Shown here piece by piece: positions 1 to 8,339 of a stretch of DNA of 64,000 nucleotides. This DNA is from Variovorax ginsengisoli (GTDB taxonomy: Bacteria; Pseudomonadota; Gammaproteobacteria; Burkholderiales; Burkholderiaceae_C). How positions within the stretch are numbered: position 1 is the first letter of the stretch; each line of letters starts with the position of its first letter. Location of the stretch: assembly GCF_030811835.1 (NCBI RefSeq), contig NZ_JAUSRO010000014.1:1-64000 (forward strand), written 5' to 3'. The notes under the pieces were generated by a model. That model had not been told where the DNA came from and ran no database searches. It was given only the letters and a program-made list of their open reading frames with translations. Position numbers and translations under genes: made by a program.

Positions 1-23
1 TTTCGCTTTCTGCGAAGCCTTCG

Positions 24-53
24 ATTATCACACGCTTTTTGCAAAACCTGCAA
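24..53 (-). promoter_or_regulatory. Leftward promoter 2 of a tandem pair (rrn-like)
   Basis: Minus-strand -35 TTGCAG (53-48), 18-base spacer and -10 GATAAT (29-24), followed by the same CGAAGGCTTCGC block as promoter 1. The 17-base unit covering the -10 and downstream block occurs at 12-28 and again at 124-140. The product would be transcribed off the left edge. Confidence 0.45.
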
Positions 54-135
54 GCCTTCGAAGACTTTTTTCACCCTCCACTCACTCAGCACAACTTCCT
101 CAGTCACACCAAACTCGCTTCCAGCGAAGCCTTCG

Positions 136-165
136 ATTATGTCACGGATTTTTCAATCCAGACAA
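136..165 (-). promoter_or_regulatory. Leftward promoter 1 of a tandem pair (rrn-like)
   Basis: Read on the minus strand there is a -35 TTGTCT (165-160), an 18-base spacer and a -10 CATAAT (141-136), followed directly by CGAAGGCTTCGC. The same arrangement recurs about 112 bases further on. Nothing transcribed leftward starts inside the window, so the target lies beyond position 1. Closely repeated strong promoters before an RNA gene are typical of rRNA operons in this order; that identity is inference. Positions 166-363 hold no gene; a weak third -10 (TATACT, 276-271) lies there. Confidence 0.45.
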
Positions 166-363
166 AACTAAAGGTCTTTTTTCTCTCCACCCAGCAGATC
201 AACCCTGAAGGCCTCCTGCCACACCAACTTCACCGCTTGCGCCGTGTGTCAGCTTCGTGTCGAGCCCGCTAGTATAGAACGGTTTTTGCGCTCTCGCCAG
301 CCCGTGAGAGTAAAAATTTCGGATGGCTCTCGCCGGCATGGCATGCGGACGCCACGCCTGCGT

Positions 364-2715
364 TCAACGGTCCACGGACACCTTGAGCAAGCGCAAACCA
401 TTCGCGACGACCAGCAAACTGGCACCCATGTCTGCGAAAACAGCCATCCACATGGTCGCACTGCCGAAAACAGCCAACAGAAGGAACACCGCCTTGATCC
501 CCAAAGCGAGGCTGATGTTCTGCCAGAGCACCGCGTGCGTCTTGCGTGACAGCCTGATCGTTGCGGCAATACGCCGCAGATCGTCGGTCATGATCACCAC
601 GTCGGCAGCCTCCATCGCCACGTCCGTTCCCATGCCACCCATTGCGATACCGATGTCTGCCTGGGCGAGGGCCGGTGCGTCGTTGATCCCGTCGCCGGTC
701 ATTGCAGTCATGCCATGGCGCTGCTGTAGACGCTGGACGGCGGCAAGTTTGTCTTCGGGCAGCAAATTGCCCTCGACCTCATCGATGCCTGCCTGGCTCG
801 CGATGTGACGGGCGGTCGCCATGTTGTCGCCGGACAGCATGGCAGCGCCCACGCCCAACGCCTTGAGTTCGGCCACGGCTGCGCGTGCGTGGTCCTTGAT
901 GGTGTCGGCCACGGCGAACAGACCGATCACCCCGGCACTGGAGGCCAGAAGCGAGACCGTGCGGCCAGCGTCCTCATGGTTCGAGAGCAAGGCGTCGAGC
1001 GCCGGGCCGCCCTGGCTGCGCTCTTCCAAGAGCCGCCGATTGCCCAGCACATAGTGCACGCCGCGGACGACGCCCTCCACGCCCCGCCCCGCCAACGCCT
1101 TGAATTCTGTGACGGACTCCCCTCCGGAAGGCGCACCCAATCCTGAGGCAATCGCCTTGGAGACGGGATGATCGGACTGCATCGCCAAGCCCAGCGCGAC
1201 CGCGCGCATATGATCGTCGCCGGCATGTGAGCCCATCCATTGGGTCTCCACCAGCGTCGGCTTGCCTTGGGTGATCGTCCCGGTTTTGTCGAAGGCGACC
1301 AGCTTGAGCTTTCGGGCGTCTTCCAGGTAGGTTCCGCCTTTGATCAGAATGCCGCGCCGTGCCGCTGCAGCCAGCGCGCTGACCACGGTCACAGGCGTCG
1401 AGATGACAAGGGCGCACGGGCAGGCGATCACCAGGAGCACAAGGGCCTTGTAGATCGCTTCGAGCCAAGTCCAGCCCATCACCCAAGGCATGGCGACCGC
1501 CACCGCGAGTGCAATCAAGAAGACAGCCGGTGTATAGACAGCCGCAAAGCGGTCGACGAAACGCTGGGTTTTTGCGCGAGACCCCTGTGCCTGCTCCACC
1601 GAGTGGATGATGCGTGCCAGCGTGCTGTCCGTGGCGCCCGCGGTCACGCGGACTTCCAGCAGCCCTGTCTGGTTGATGGTGCCTGCGAACACCGTGTCGC
1701 CGACCGCCTTGTCCACAGGAATACTCTCGCCGGTCACCGGGGCCTGATCGATCGCGCTGCTCCCTGCGGTGACCACCCCGTCGAGCGGCAGTCGCTCGCC
1801 AGGACGCACCCGCAACACGGCATCAACCGCAACCTGAGCGGAAGGCACGCGCAGCCAGTTGCCGTCAGGCTGGCGGACGTCCGCCTCTTCGGGGGCGAGC
1901 GCCATGAGGCCCTGGATGGCGTTGCGCGCGCGATCGACCGAACGTGCCTCGATCCATTCCGCGATCGCATACAGCGCCATCACCATCGCCGCTTCGGGCC
2001 ATTGGCCGATCACGAAGGCCCCCGTGACCGCAACGCTCATCAAAGCGTTGATATTCAGTCGGCCCCGCAGCAACGCCGCCATGCCCTTCTTATATGTATC
2101 GAGACCCGCCAGCCCGATCGCAACGGCGGCCAATGCCATTTCCAGGCCGGTCATGAGCCATGTGTCACCACCTGAAAACGCCAGCAACTCGGCAATCAGC
2201 GCCAGGGCCAATGCAGCCACAAGCCGTGGCATGCCCCCGCCATATGCGCCGTGCGACGGCGAGTGCGCGTCGGCAGGCCCCCCATCGGCGGCCGTCTGGA
2301 GAGGCTGCGGATCGAATCCGATGCGTCGAATGGCGGCCAGCGAAGCCCCGACGACCGCCTCGGGCGCGTCGATCACCAACGTACGTGCGCCCAACTGGAA
2401 CTTGAGGCTGCGGATGCCCTCCACCGGCTCGAGCGCGCGCCGGATTTCCGATTCCTCGGCCGCGCAGTCCATGGTCGCAATCCGGAAGGCTCCAGCGACA
2501 GCGCCCACGTGCGCGGCTGGTGGCACCTCATGAGAACAGTGAGCATGTTCGGAACCGTGGGCATGCCGCCCTGGCCCCTGAGCGTCATGCTGGGCGGGAT
2601 CCGGCGCATGGCCATGTGCATGGTCATGCCCGGCACGAAGCACCGTCGGCGCGCAGCAGTCGTCGTGAGCGGCGGCACAGGGGCCAGCTGCTGTTTCCAC
2701 ATCCTGGTTTCTCAT
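364..2715 (-). CDS. cadA: Cd(II)/Pb(II)/Zn(II)-exporting P-type ATPase (CadA/ZntA type)
   Basis: Inner-membrane P1B-type ATPase that pumps soft divalent metals out of the cytoplasm. Counting from the ATG at 2715 (783 aa): a His-rich N-terminus (about 30-62, with HDHAHGH and HAHCSH), an HMA domain with MDCAAEE (82-88), the acidic form typical of Cd/Zn/Pb pumps and not the GMTCxxC of copper pumps, TGES, CPC metal site in the membrane (432-434), DKTGT phosphorylation site (D476), HP motif (H516) and GDGINDAP hinge. An in-frame ATG five codons upstream (2730) coincides with the predicted transcription start, so the 2715 start is preferred. It is divergent from the cadR-like gene, whose product should activate it when metal is bound. 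Confidence 0.93.
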   Translation of the reverse strand: MRNQDVETAAGPCAAAHDDCCAPTVLRAGHDHAHGHAPDPAQHDAQGPGRHAHGSEHAHCSHEVPPAAHVGAVAGAFRIATMDCAAEESEIRRALEPVEGIRSLKFQLGARTLVIDAPEAVVGASLAAIRRIGFDPQPLQTAADGGPADAHSPSHGAYGGGMPRLVAALALALIAELLAFSGGDTWLMTGLEMALAAVAIGLAGLDTYKKGMAALLRGRLNINALMSVAVTGAFVIGQWPEAAMVMALYAIAEWIEARSVDRARNAIQGLMALAPEEADVRQPDGNWLRVPSAQVAVDAVLRVRPGERLPLDGVVTAGSSAIDQAPVTGESIPVDKAVGDTVFAGTINQTGLLEVRVTAGATDSTLARIIHSVEQAQGSRAKTQRFVDRFAAVYTPAVFLIALAVAVAMPWVMGWTWLEAIYKALVLLVIACPCALVISTPVTVVSALAAAARRGILIKGGTYLEDARKLKLVAFDKTGTITQGKPTLVETQWMGSHAGDDHMRAVALGLAMQSDHPVSKAIASGLGAPSGGESVTEFKALAGRGVEGVVRGVHYVLGNRRLLEERSQGGPALDALLSNHEDAGRTVSLLASSAGVIGLFAVADTIKDHARAAVAELKALGVGAAMLSGDNMATARHIASQAGIDEVEGNLLPEDKLAAVQRLQQRHGMTAMTGDGINDAPALAQADIGIAMGGMGTDVAMEAADVVIMTDDLRRIAATIRLSRKTHAVLWQNISLALGIKAVFLLLAVFGSATMWMAVFADMGASLLVVANGLRLLKVSVDR

Positions 2716-2736
2716 GAGGCTTTCTTTCATGTGTCC

Positions 2737-2767
2737 ATTGGAAACCCTGAAGCAGGTTTAGAGTCAA
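2737..2767 (-). promoter_or_regulatory. MerR-family operator/promoter of cadA
   Basis: Minus-strand -35 TTGACT (2767-2762) and -10 TCCAAT (2742-2737) are separated by 19 bases, the overlong spacer diagnostic of MerR-family activated promoters. The spacer holds an imperfect dyad, CTAAACCTG against CAGGGTTT. It lies between the divergent cadA and cadR genes. The +1 would fall at about 2730. Confidence 0.8.
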
Positions 2768-2799
2768 GCCCTTGATCGTGCATTTCATCGGAGACCGCC

Positions 2800-3303
2800 A
2801 TGAAGATAGGCGAGCTGGCTGCGGCCACCCAGACCCCCGTCGAGACCATTCGCTTCTACGAGCGCGAACAGTTGCTGCCCGTGCCGCAACGCACCACGTC
2901 CAACTACCGGATCTACACGCCAGCGCACGGGGAGCGGCTGGCGTTCATTCGCCATTGCCGCTCACTCGACATGACGCTCGACGAAATCCGCATCCTGCTG
3001 CGCTTCAAGGACCAGCCGCTGGAGAGTTGCGCGGAGGTCAACGCGCTGCTCGACGCACACATTGGCCATGTGGCGCATCGCATCCAGGAACTCAAGACGC
3101 TGGAGACCCACCTCAAAGACCTGCGCAGGCAATGCCACGACAGCCCCGATGCGGAGCATTGCGGCATCCTGAACGAACTGACCCAGGCTTCTTCGCTCGC
3201 GGTAGGCGCCACGTCGCGGCGCGGCGGCGACGGACATGTCCACGGCAGCCACGCACCCGGTACAAGAGCGCAGGCGGACAGCCCGGCCCTCAGCGATCAA
3301 TGA
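2800..3303 (+). CDS. cadR: MerR-family Cd(II)/Pb(II)-responsive regulator (CadR/PbrR type)
   Basis: Dimeric DNA-distorting activator, 167 aa. The N-terminus MKIGELA and RFYERE match the MerR winged helix; a long dimerization helix follows. Metal-binding cysteines are at 77, 112 and 121 in the CadR/PbrR arrangement (C77 before the coiled coil; C112 and C121 in the C-terminal loop). The tail has His residues (HVHGSH), as in CadR proteins. It is divergent from cadA with the operator between them. The last 7 bases overlap the convergent LD-carboxypeptidase gene. Confidence 0.9.
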   Translation: MKIGELAAATQTPVETIRFYEREQLLPVPQRTTSNYRIYTPAHGERLAFIRHCRSLDMTLDEIRILLRFKDQPLESCAEVNALLDAHIGHVAHRIQELKTLETHLKDLRRQCHDSPDAEHCGILNELTQASSLAVGATSRRGGDGHVHGSHAPGTRAQADSPALSDQ

Positions 3304-4283
3304 CCGTGGTGGGCGCCACGGCCATGGCTACCATGCGCAGAATGCGCCGCATCGTCATGGGCATGCCGATGGCCCCACATCATGAACACGTCGCGGCCCT
3401 CGGCGGCCATCTGCACTTTGGCTCCCACCGGCAACAGAACCTTGGTGGGCACATGGCCAAAAGGCAACCCGGTGAGCAACGGCACTTTCTTCAATGAAGT
3501 GCGCAGCCGGTCGGTCACGGTCTTCAGACCGAAGCCGCGGTCGTTCGGTACCTTCTTGAAGTTGGTGAACTGGCCGAGTACCACGGCCCGCTGGCGACCC
3601 AGAACGCCCGCATGCAGCAACTGGTCGAGCATGCGCTCGATGCGGTAAGGGTGCTCGCCCACGTCCTCCAGAAAGAGCACGCCCTTGTCGATGGCCGGAA
3701 AATACGGCGTGCCGAGCAGGCTGGTGAGCACACACAGGTTACCGCCCCAGAGCACGGCGTCCTGCACGTTGCGCAAGGTCGGTGCGTCGCCGTCGCGCGC
3801 CGGCAGGCGCCAGCCGGTGCCTTCGCCCTGACCGCCGACCAGATCGTCGAAACAGGCTTCCATGATGTCGTCAGGACCGGCTTCGGCGCCGAAATCCTCG
3901 CCCACGGCCGGGCCCGCCCAGGTCACTGCGCCAGTCTTGGCCAGCAACGCATTCTGGAAGGCCGTGAAGTCGCTCAGACCGACGAACTCAGTACCACGTT
4001 CGATGGCCTTTGTCACAGCCTTGTAGGGCAGGGTGTCGAGGATGCGCGTGAGGCCGTAGCCCCCGCGCGAGATCAGTGCGATGTCGGCCTTGCTGGCCGC
4101 CGCACGCCCGATGGCGGCCACCCGCGTCGCATCATCGCCAGCAAAACGCTGGTGTGCAGTGAGCGCGGCCTCGTCGATTTCGACCTCGTACCCCAAGGCC
4201 TTGAGCCGGGCAACGCCACGGCGGAAGGCAGGCTTGTCGCGCACGGCGCTGGAGGGCGAATAGATGTAGATGTGTTTTTTCAC
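3297..4283 (-). CDS. ldcA: LD-carboxypeptidase (peptidase family S66)
   Basis: Cytoplasmic serine peptidase of murein recycling that removes the terminal D-Ala from L,D-linked muropeptides; the MccF microcin-immunity proteins share the fold. It is 328 aa from the GTG at 4283, which overlaps the stop of the upstream tadA fusion gene (GTGA), so the two are probably co-translated. Visible family features: RGGYG (73-77), Ser104 in GLSDF, Glu206 in FLEDVGE and His277 in GLPFGH, the expected Ser-Glu-His set. Unusual is a C-terminal tail from about residue 305 with nine His in 24 residues. A longer open frame upstream is only overlap with tadA. Confidence 0.87.
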   Translation of the reverse strand: MKKHIYIYSPSSAVRDKPAFRRGVARLKALGYEVEIDEAALTAHQRFAGDDATRVAAIGRAAASKADIALISRGGYGLTRILDTLPYKAVTKAIERGTEFVGLSDFTAFQNALLAKTGAVTWAGPAVGEDFGAEAGPDDIMEACFDDLVGGQGEGTGWRLPARDGDAPTLRNVQDAVLWGGNLCVLTSLLGTPYFPAIDKGVLFLEDVGEHPYRIERMLDQLLHAGVLGRQRAVVLGQFTNFKKVPNDRGFGLKTVTDRLRTSLKKVPLLTGLPFGHVPTKVLLPVGAKVQMAAEGRDVFMMWGHRHAHDDAAHSAHGSHGRGAHHGH

Positions 4284-5392
4284 GAGGCGAAGTATCCCAT
4301 TGCGTCCTGCACCAATTGCATTGCCTGCGCGGGCGAGGGGCCGCTGCGGCCCATCGGTGTAGGCGGCCAGGCCCGCAAGGCCGCTTCGTGGCCACGGTCC
4401 GGAAACGGCGCGCGCCACGCCAGTGCCGCTGCGGCGGCGTTGCCTGCGTCAGGCGCGAGCAGCAGGCCCCGGCAGGGGCTTGCAGTGCCCGACCGCTGCG
4501 CCACATCGGCCAGGACGGCGACAACGGCCTGGGCCAACGTCGCTGCGGCTGCACTGTGGATCAGCACGAACGGTCCCGGCTGCTGCTCGGCCAGCCAATC
4601 GACCAGCACGTCCCGATGCCAGTCGAGTGTCAGCGCAGTGGCCTGCTTGGGCTTGTCGCTCCTGCCGAAACCGATCAGGTCAGGCGCCAGCACACGCAGC
4701 GTCGTGCTGCCAGGGAGATGCCGAAAGAAATAGCTCCATTCGCCCGGGCCGTGCAGACACACCAGCGTTCCGGCATCGCCCTCTCCTTCGTCGAGGTAGT
4801 GCATGCGCCAACCCTGAAGCCGCGGCAGCGCCTGGGTGTAGTGCGGCGTGAACGCGGCATCGGTGGTGTCGGGAAGCCCCAGGAAACAGGCATCCGGCGT
4901 ACGAAGCGCGTCTTCTCGCAGGGGTTGGGCCTGCGCCCTCGCCTGCCTGCGCCGCTCGCCGAAGAACGCCTGGAGCACGCCTGCGCACGCATCGGCCAGC
5001 ACACCGCCGGTGACCTTCGTGCGATGGTTGAGCTGGGGTTGCGCAAACAGGTCGACCACCGAGCCGGCCGCACCGGTCTTGGCGTCGGGTGCGCCGAACA
5101 CGACCCGCGCGAGCCGCGCATGCAGCATCGCGCCCGCACACATGGCGCAGGGCTCGAGCGTCACGAACAGTTCGCAACCGTCGAGCCGGTAGTTCCCCAG
5201 GGCTGCCGCGCCTGCACGCAACGCGTTGATTTCGGCATGCGCGCTCGGGTCGTGCAGGGCCACCGGCGCATTTCGGCCCGTGGCAATACAGACGCCATCG
5301 CGCACCAGCACGGCGCCTACCGGCACTTCGCCGGCGGCGCCCGCCTCGCGCGCCTGGGCGAGTGCGAGCGCCATCCAGTCGCGGTCGGTCAT
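4280..5392 (-). CDS. tadA: tRNA adenosine(34) deaminase TadA fused to a degenerate alpha/beta-hydrolase domain
   Basis: Residues 1-about 155 form a complete TadA, which converts A34 to inosine in tRNA-Arg: HAE (H52, E54) and PCAMC (C82, C85) bind the catalytic zinc. Normal TadA ends near there; this protein runs to 370 aa. The extension resembles haloalkane-dehalogenase-type hydrolases: HGPGEWSYFFRHLPG (oxyanion region), DLIGFGRSDKP, a nucleophile elbow reading LIHSAAAA where an Asp or Ser in a Gly-rich turn is normal, and APFPDRGHEAALRAWP. It then stops with MGYFAS where the family has a catalytic GHF, and most of the cap is missing. The extension is probably non-catalytic. The start is ATG 5392 with AGGGA upstream. 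A 4-base overlap couples it to ldcA. Confidence 0.9.
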   Translation of the reverse strand: MTDRDWMALALAQAREAGAAGEVPVGAVLVRDGVCIATGRNAPVALHDPSAHAEINALRAGAAALGNYRLDGCELFVTLEPCAMCAGAMLHARLARVVFGAPDAKTGAAGSVVDLFAQPQLNHRTKVTGGVLADACAGVLQAFFGERRRQARAQAQPLREDALRTPDACFLGLPDTTDAAFTPHYTQALPRLQGWRMHYLDEGEGDAGTLVCLHGPGEWSYFFRHLPGSTTLRVLAPDLIGFGRSDKPKQATALTLDWHRDVLVDWLAEQQPGPFVLIHSAAAATLAQAVVAVLADVAQRSGTASPCRGLLLAPDAGNAAAAALAWRAPFPDRGHEAALRAWPPTPMGRSGPSPAQAMQLVQDAMGYFAS

Positions 5393-5408
5393 GGCCACGT
5401 TCCCTTGG

Positions 5409-6029
5409 TCAATCGACCATTCCGAGCCGCTGCATCCAGACCGCCAGGGCCTGTTCGTCAGGCGAACCTTCGGCATACACCGCCTGCATGGCGGCGTGCG
5501 CTTCCTTGCGATGCTGGTTGAGTTTGATCTTGCATTGCAGGTCCGTCACGCGCAATTCGAAACCCACCATGCCGGCGAGCATCTTGTGCTGGAACACTTC
5601 GCCCAGGTCGCGCCATTGCTGGGCATAGGCTGGCTCGTGCTCGCCGATGAGTTGCTTGAGCAACACATCCTTGGCCTGCGGCTCGTCGACGATGCGCGCT
5701 TCCACCGTGCAATGCACGGCGAGGTAATTCCAGGTTGGCACGCGCGCGAGGTCGGGGTACACCGCAGGCGACAGATAGGCATGCGGCCCGAGGAACGTCA
5801 CGACCGCACGGGGCCGCGCCGCCAAGTACCGCCAATGCGGGTTCGGCCGAGCGCAGTGTGCCCAGAGCGAGAACGGCTCGCCATCGCGTGCCTCCGCCAC
5901 CATCGGCAGATGGGTGACATAGGGCAGGCCTTCATCGTCGTTGGAGATGAGGCTGCCGAACGGATGCGCGCGCATGAGTTCCAGCGCGAGCGCCGCATCC
6001 TTGGCCTGGAACTGTGGGGGCATGTACAT
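5409..6029 (-). CDS. PaiB-type FMN-binding protein
   Basis: A 206-aa protein of the PaiB / FMN-binding split-barrel family (related to pyridoxamine-phosphate oxidases). Family hallmarks visible are GSLIS and THLP near the N-terminus, the central PNPHW, TWNY, and the C-terminal KLNQHR. Members are described either as negative regulators (Bacillus PaiB) or as small flavoproteins; no DNA-binding motif is obvious here. The gene lies just upstream of tadA in the same direction (16 bases), possibly the first gene of a paiB-tadA-ldcA operon. The substrate is unknown. Confidence 0.82.
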   Translation of the reverse strand: MYMPPQFQAKDAALALELMRAHPFGSLISNDDEGLPYVTHLPMVAEARDGEPFSLWAHCARPNPHWRYLAARPRAVVTFLGPHAYLSPAVYPDLARVPTWNYLAVHCTVEARIVDEPQAKDVLLKQLIGEHEPAYAQQWRDLGEVFQHKMLAGMVGFELRVTDLQCKIKLNQHRKEAHAAMQAVYAEGSPDEQALAVWMQRLGMVD

Positions 6030-6130
6030 GGTCGATCACCGGGTGTGGACTGCCTCGATTGTCCGCCAGTCGCGCCGCGCCACGTCGCCTGTGCCGAGGT
6101 ACGCTCGCCTGGCCGACAATCGCCAACGCC

Positions 6131-7228
6131 ATGCAGGACTCCCTTTTCGACGACCTCGATCCGCTGCCGCCGCCCACACCCGCACCGGCACCCTCACCTG
6201 AAGGCAAAGCGGCACCACGCGCCCGGCGTGCCACCGCCGCTCGCGAGACCCTGGTGACTGCCGTCGCGCCCGACCCTGCCCTGCAGCAGATTGCGGCCGG
6301 CCTTCCTGCGCGCCTGCACATGGGGAGCTCGTCCTGGCATTTCCCGGGCTGGGCCGGCTTGGTCTGGGAGGGCGATTACGAGCAATCCGTCCTGTCCAGG
6401 CACGGCCTGCCCGCCTATGCGCAGCATCCGCTGCTGCGCGCCGTGGGCATCGATCGCACGTTCTACCGGCCGCTGACAGCCAGCCAGTTCGCCCGCTACG
6501 CGGCGCAGGTGCCCGACGACTTCCGCTTCGTGGTCAAGGCGCCCAGCGTCGTCGCCGATGCGATGGTGCGCGACGAGAATGGCCGAGGCATGCAGCCGAA
6601 CCCGGTGTTTCTCGACCCGCTGCTGGCTGTGCAACAGTTCGTGCAGCCCGCGCTCGACGGACTGGGACACAAGCTCGGCGCGCTGGTCTTCCAGCTGAGC
6701 CCCCTGCCCGTCCCGATGCTCGCGCGCTTGCCCGAGGTGCTCGAACGACTGCGCACGCTGCTGTGTGCATTGCCCGCGCTCGCGCCCACCGCACCCGACG
6801 CCGTGACGGCCGTCGAAGTGCGCAACCCCGAATTCCTGACGCCGGCATTCGTCGACGTGCTGCGCGAAGCGGGGGCGACCTATTGCCTGGGCCTGCATCC
6901 CAAGCTGCCGCCGATCGAGGCGCAATTGCCGCTCTTGCGAGCGCTTTGGCCCGGTCCGCTGGTCTGCCGCTGGAACCTGAACCGGTTGCACGGCGCCTAT
7001 GGCTATGAAGATGCGCGCGCGCTGTACCTCCCGTTCGACCAGGTGGTCGACCCCGATCCGGACACCCGCGCCGTATTGGCGCGCGTGATCGACGCCACCA
7101 CGCGTGCGGGGCAGCACGCCTATGTGACGGTCAGCAACAAGGCCGAAGGTTCGGCGCCGTTGACGGTGCGCTCGCTGGCGCAAGCGCTTGAGCGCCGGCA
7201 GGAGATGCCGGCGCCCGAACGCCGCTGA
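6131..7228 (+). CDS. DUF72 family protein (YecE-like TIM barrel)
   Basis: A 365-aa cytoplasmic protein. After a Pro/Ala-rich leader of about 55 residues comes LHMGSSSWHFPGW, the signature opening of DUF72. GIDRTFYRPLTASQFARYAAQVPDDFRFVVKAP and VEVRNPEF follow, all typical of the family, which adopts a TIM barrel resembling AP endonucleases/xylose isomerases. The biochemical function of the family is not established. The N-terminal leader is longer than usual for the family. The start at 6131 was chosen because upstream codons overlap the divergent PaiB gene's promoter region. Confidence 0.85.
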   Translation: MQDSLFDDLDPLPPPTPAPAPSPEGKAAPRARRATAARETLVTAVAPDPALQQIAAGLPARLHMGSSSWHFPGWAGLVWEGDYEQSVLSRHGLPAYAQHPLLRAVGIDRTFYRPLTASQFARYAAQVPDDFRFVVKAPSVVADAMVRDENGRGMQPNPVFLDPLLAVQQFVQPALDGLGHKLGALVFQLSPLPVPMLARLPEVLERLRTLLCALPALAPTAPDAVTAVEVRNPEFLTPAFVDVLREAGATYCLGLHPKLPPIEAQLPLLRALWPGPLVCRWNLNRLHGAYGYEDARALYLPFDQVVDPDPDTRAVLARVIDATTRAGQHAYVTVSNKAEGSAPLTVRSLAQALERRQEMPAPERR

Positions 7229-7264
7229 GGCTGGCGTACGATTCGCGTCCCAGGCAGGCAGCGC

Positions 7265-8179
7265 ATGACCCCTCACATCGACGACGAGATCACCTTCCGC
7301 AGACTCGAGATCCTGCTGGCCTTCATGGAGACCGGCAACCTCGGTCGCGCCGCCGAGATGCTGGAGATCAGCGCCGTCAGCGTTCACCGCGCCCTGCACG
7401 GACTGGAGACAGGATTGCGCTGTGCCCTGTTCCGGCACGAGGGACGCAACCTGCATCCGACGGAGGCGGCCCAGGCGCTCGCCGAGCTGGCAAGGGAGGT
7501 GCTCCGCACCATGGCGGAGGGCGTTCGCTCCACCCGTGAACTGGCGGGCTATTCGGCCGACCGCATCCGCATTGGGTCGCTCTATTCGCTGACGAACCGG
7601 ACCGTGCCAAAGCTGGTCATGGGCATGAAGCTGCGCAAACCGGACCTCCAGACCGAACTCGTACTGGGCTCCAACGCCGATCTGCTGCGAAAACTGCGTG
7701 ACGGCGCCATCGATGCCGCCCTGATGGGCTCACCCGACCAGGCGTCGGACGTCGAGTCCGAAGCGCTGTTCGAGGACGACATCTATTTCGCAGCACCGAT
7801 GGGCTCGCGGTACGGCGGCATGCAGCAGATCGACCTGGGTGCGTGCGCCAATGAACGCTTCGTCACCCTCAGCGAAGGGTTCGTGACCTACAGCGGTTTC
7901 ATGGAAGCATTTCGCGTCGCGGGCTTCACACCCAATGTCGTCATGAAGACCGGCGACATCTTCTCACTCATGAACCTCGTATGCGGCGGCGTCGGCTGCA
8001 CGCTGCTGCCCGGACGCGTGCGCAGTGTCATGCCGCAGCAGATCGAACTGATTCCGCTGCAGGCCAGGTACCTCATGCGCCAGACGATCTCGCTGAGCTT
8101 CCTGAAGACCCGCGAGCGCGATCCCACCCTGCTCGCGTTGCTCTCGTTTTGCCGCACGTCCAAGGCGGACCTCGGCTGA
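7265..8179 (+). CDS. mdcR: LysR-type regulator of malonate utilization
   Basis: A 304-aa LysR-type regulator: an N-terminal winged helix (FRRLEILLAFMETGNLGRAAEMLEISAVSVHRALHGLE) and a C-terminal substrate-binding domain. The His-Arg in the recognition helix region (SVHRALHGLE) and overall pattern match MdcR of malonate decarboxylase clusters. It sits immediately before the malonate transporter and mdc genes in the same orientation. The expected role, from the family and context, is activation of matC-mdc-acs with malonate as co-inducer. The assignment is mainly contextual. Confidence 0.85.
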   Translation: MTPHIDDEITFRRLEILLAFMETGNLGRAAEMLEISAVSVHRALHGLETGLRCALFRHEGRNLHPTEAAQALAELAREVLRTMAEGVRSTRELAGYSADRIRIGSLYSLTNRTVPKLVMGMKLRKPDLQTELVLGSNADLLRKLRDGAIDAALMGSPDQASDVESEALFEDDIYFAAPMGSRYGGMQQIDLGACANERFVTLSEGFVTYSGFMEAFRVAGFTPNVVMKTGDIFSLMNLVCGGVGCTLLPGRVRSVMPQQIELIPLQARYLMRQTISLSFLKTRERDPTLLALLSFCRTSKADLG

Positions 8180-8200
8180 GCATCGCCGACTCCGCACAGG

Positions 8201-8210
8201 GGGTTAACCC
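8201..8210. promoter_or_regulatory. Perfect palindrome in the mdcR-matC leader, candidate operator
   Basis: GGGTTAACCC is a perfect 10-base palindrome 22 bases after the mdcR stop and 130 bases before the matC start. The 160-base gap is otherwise gene-free and also contains two nearby GCGCGTC direct repeats (8293-8312). A LysR-family or other operator for the mdc operon is plausible but unproven. Confidence 0.35.
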
Positions 8211-8339
8211 TCGATCATTTCAGTTGGCGTAAGGGTGCCGCGATCCAGTTCATTGATCGTCCAGGAGGGAGTACGTACCGTTCGTACCCAGACGCGCGTC
8301 GTTGCGCGTCACCATAAAAAAATCTCCGGAGACATATCG

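Noticed and set aside
364..2730. Copper-exporting ATPase
   Set aside because: The HMA motif is MDCAAEE, not GMTCxxC, and the divergent regulator has CadR/PbrR cysteines.
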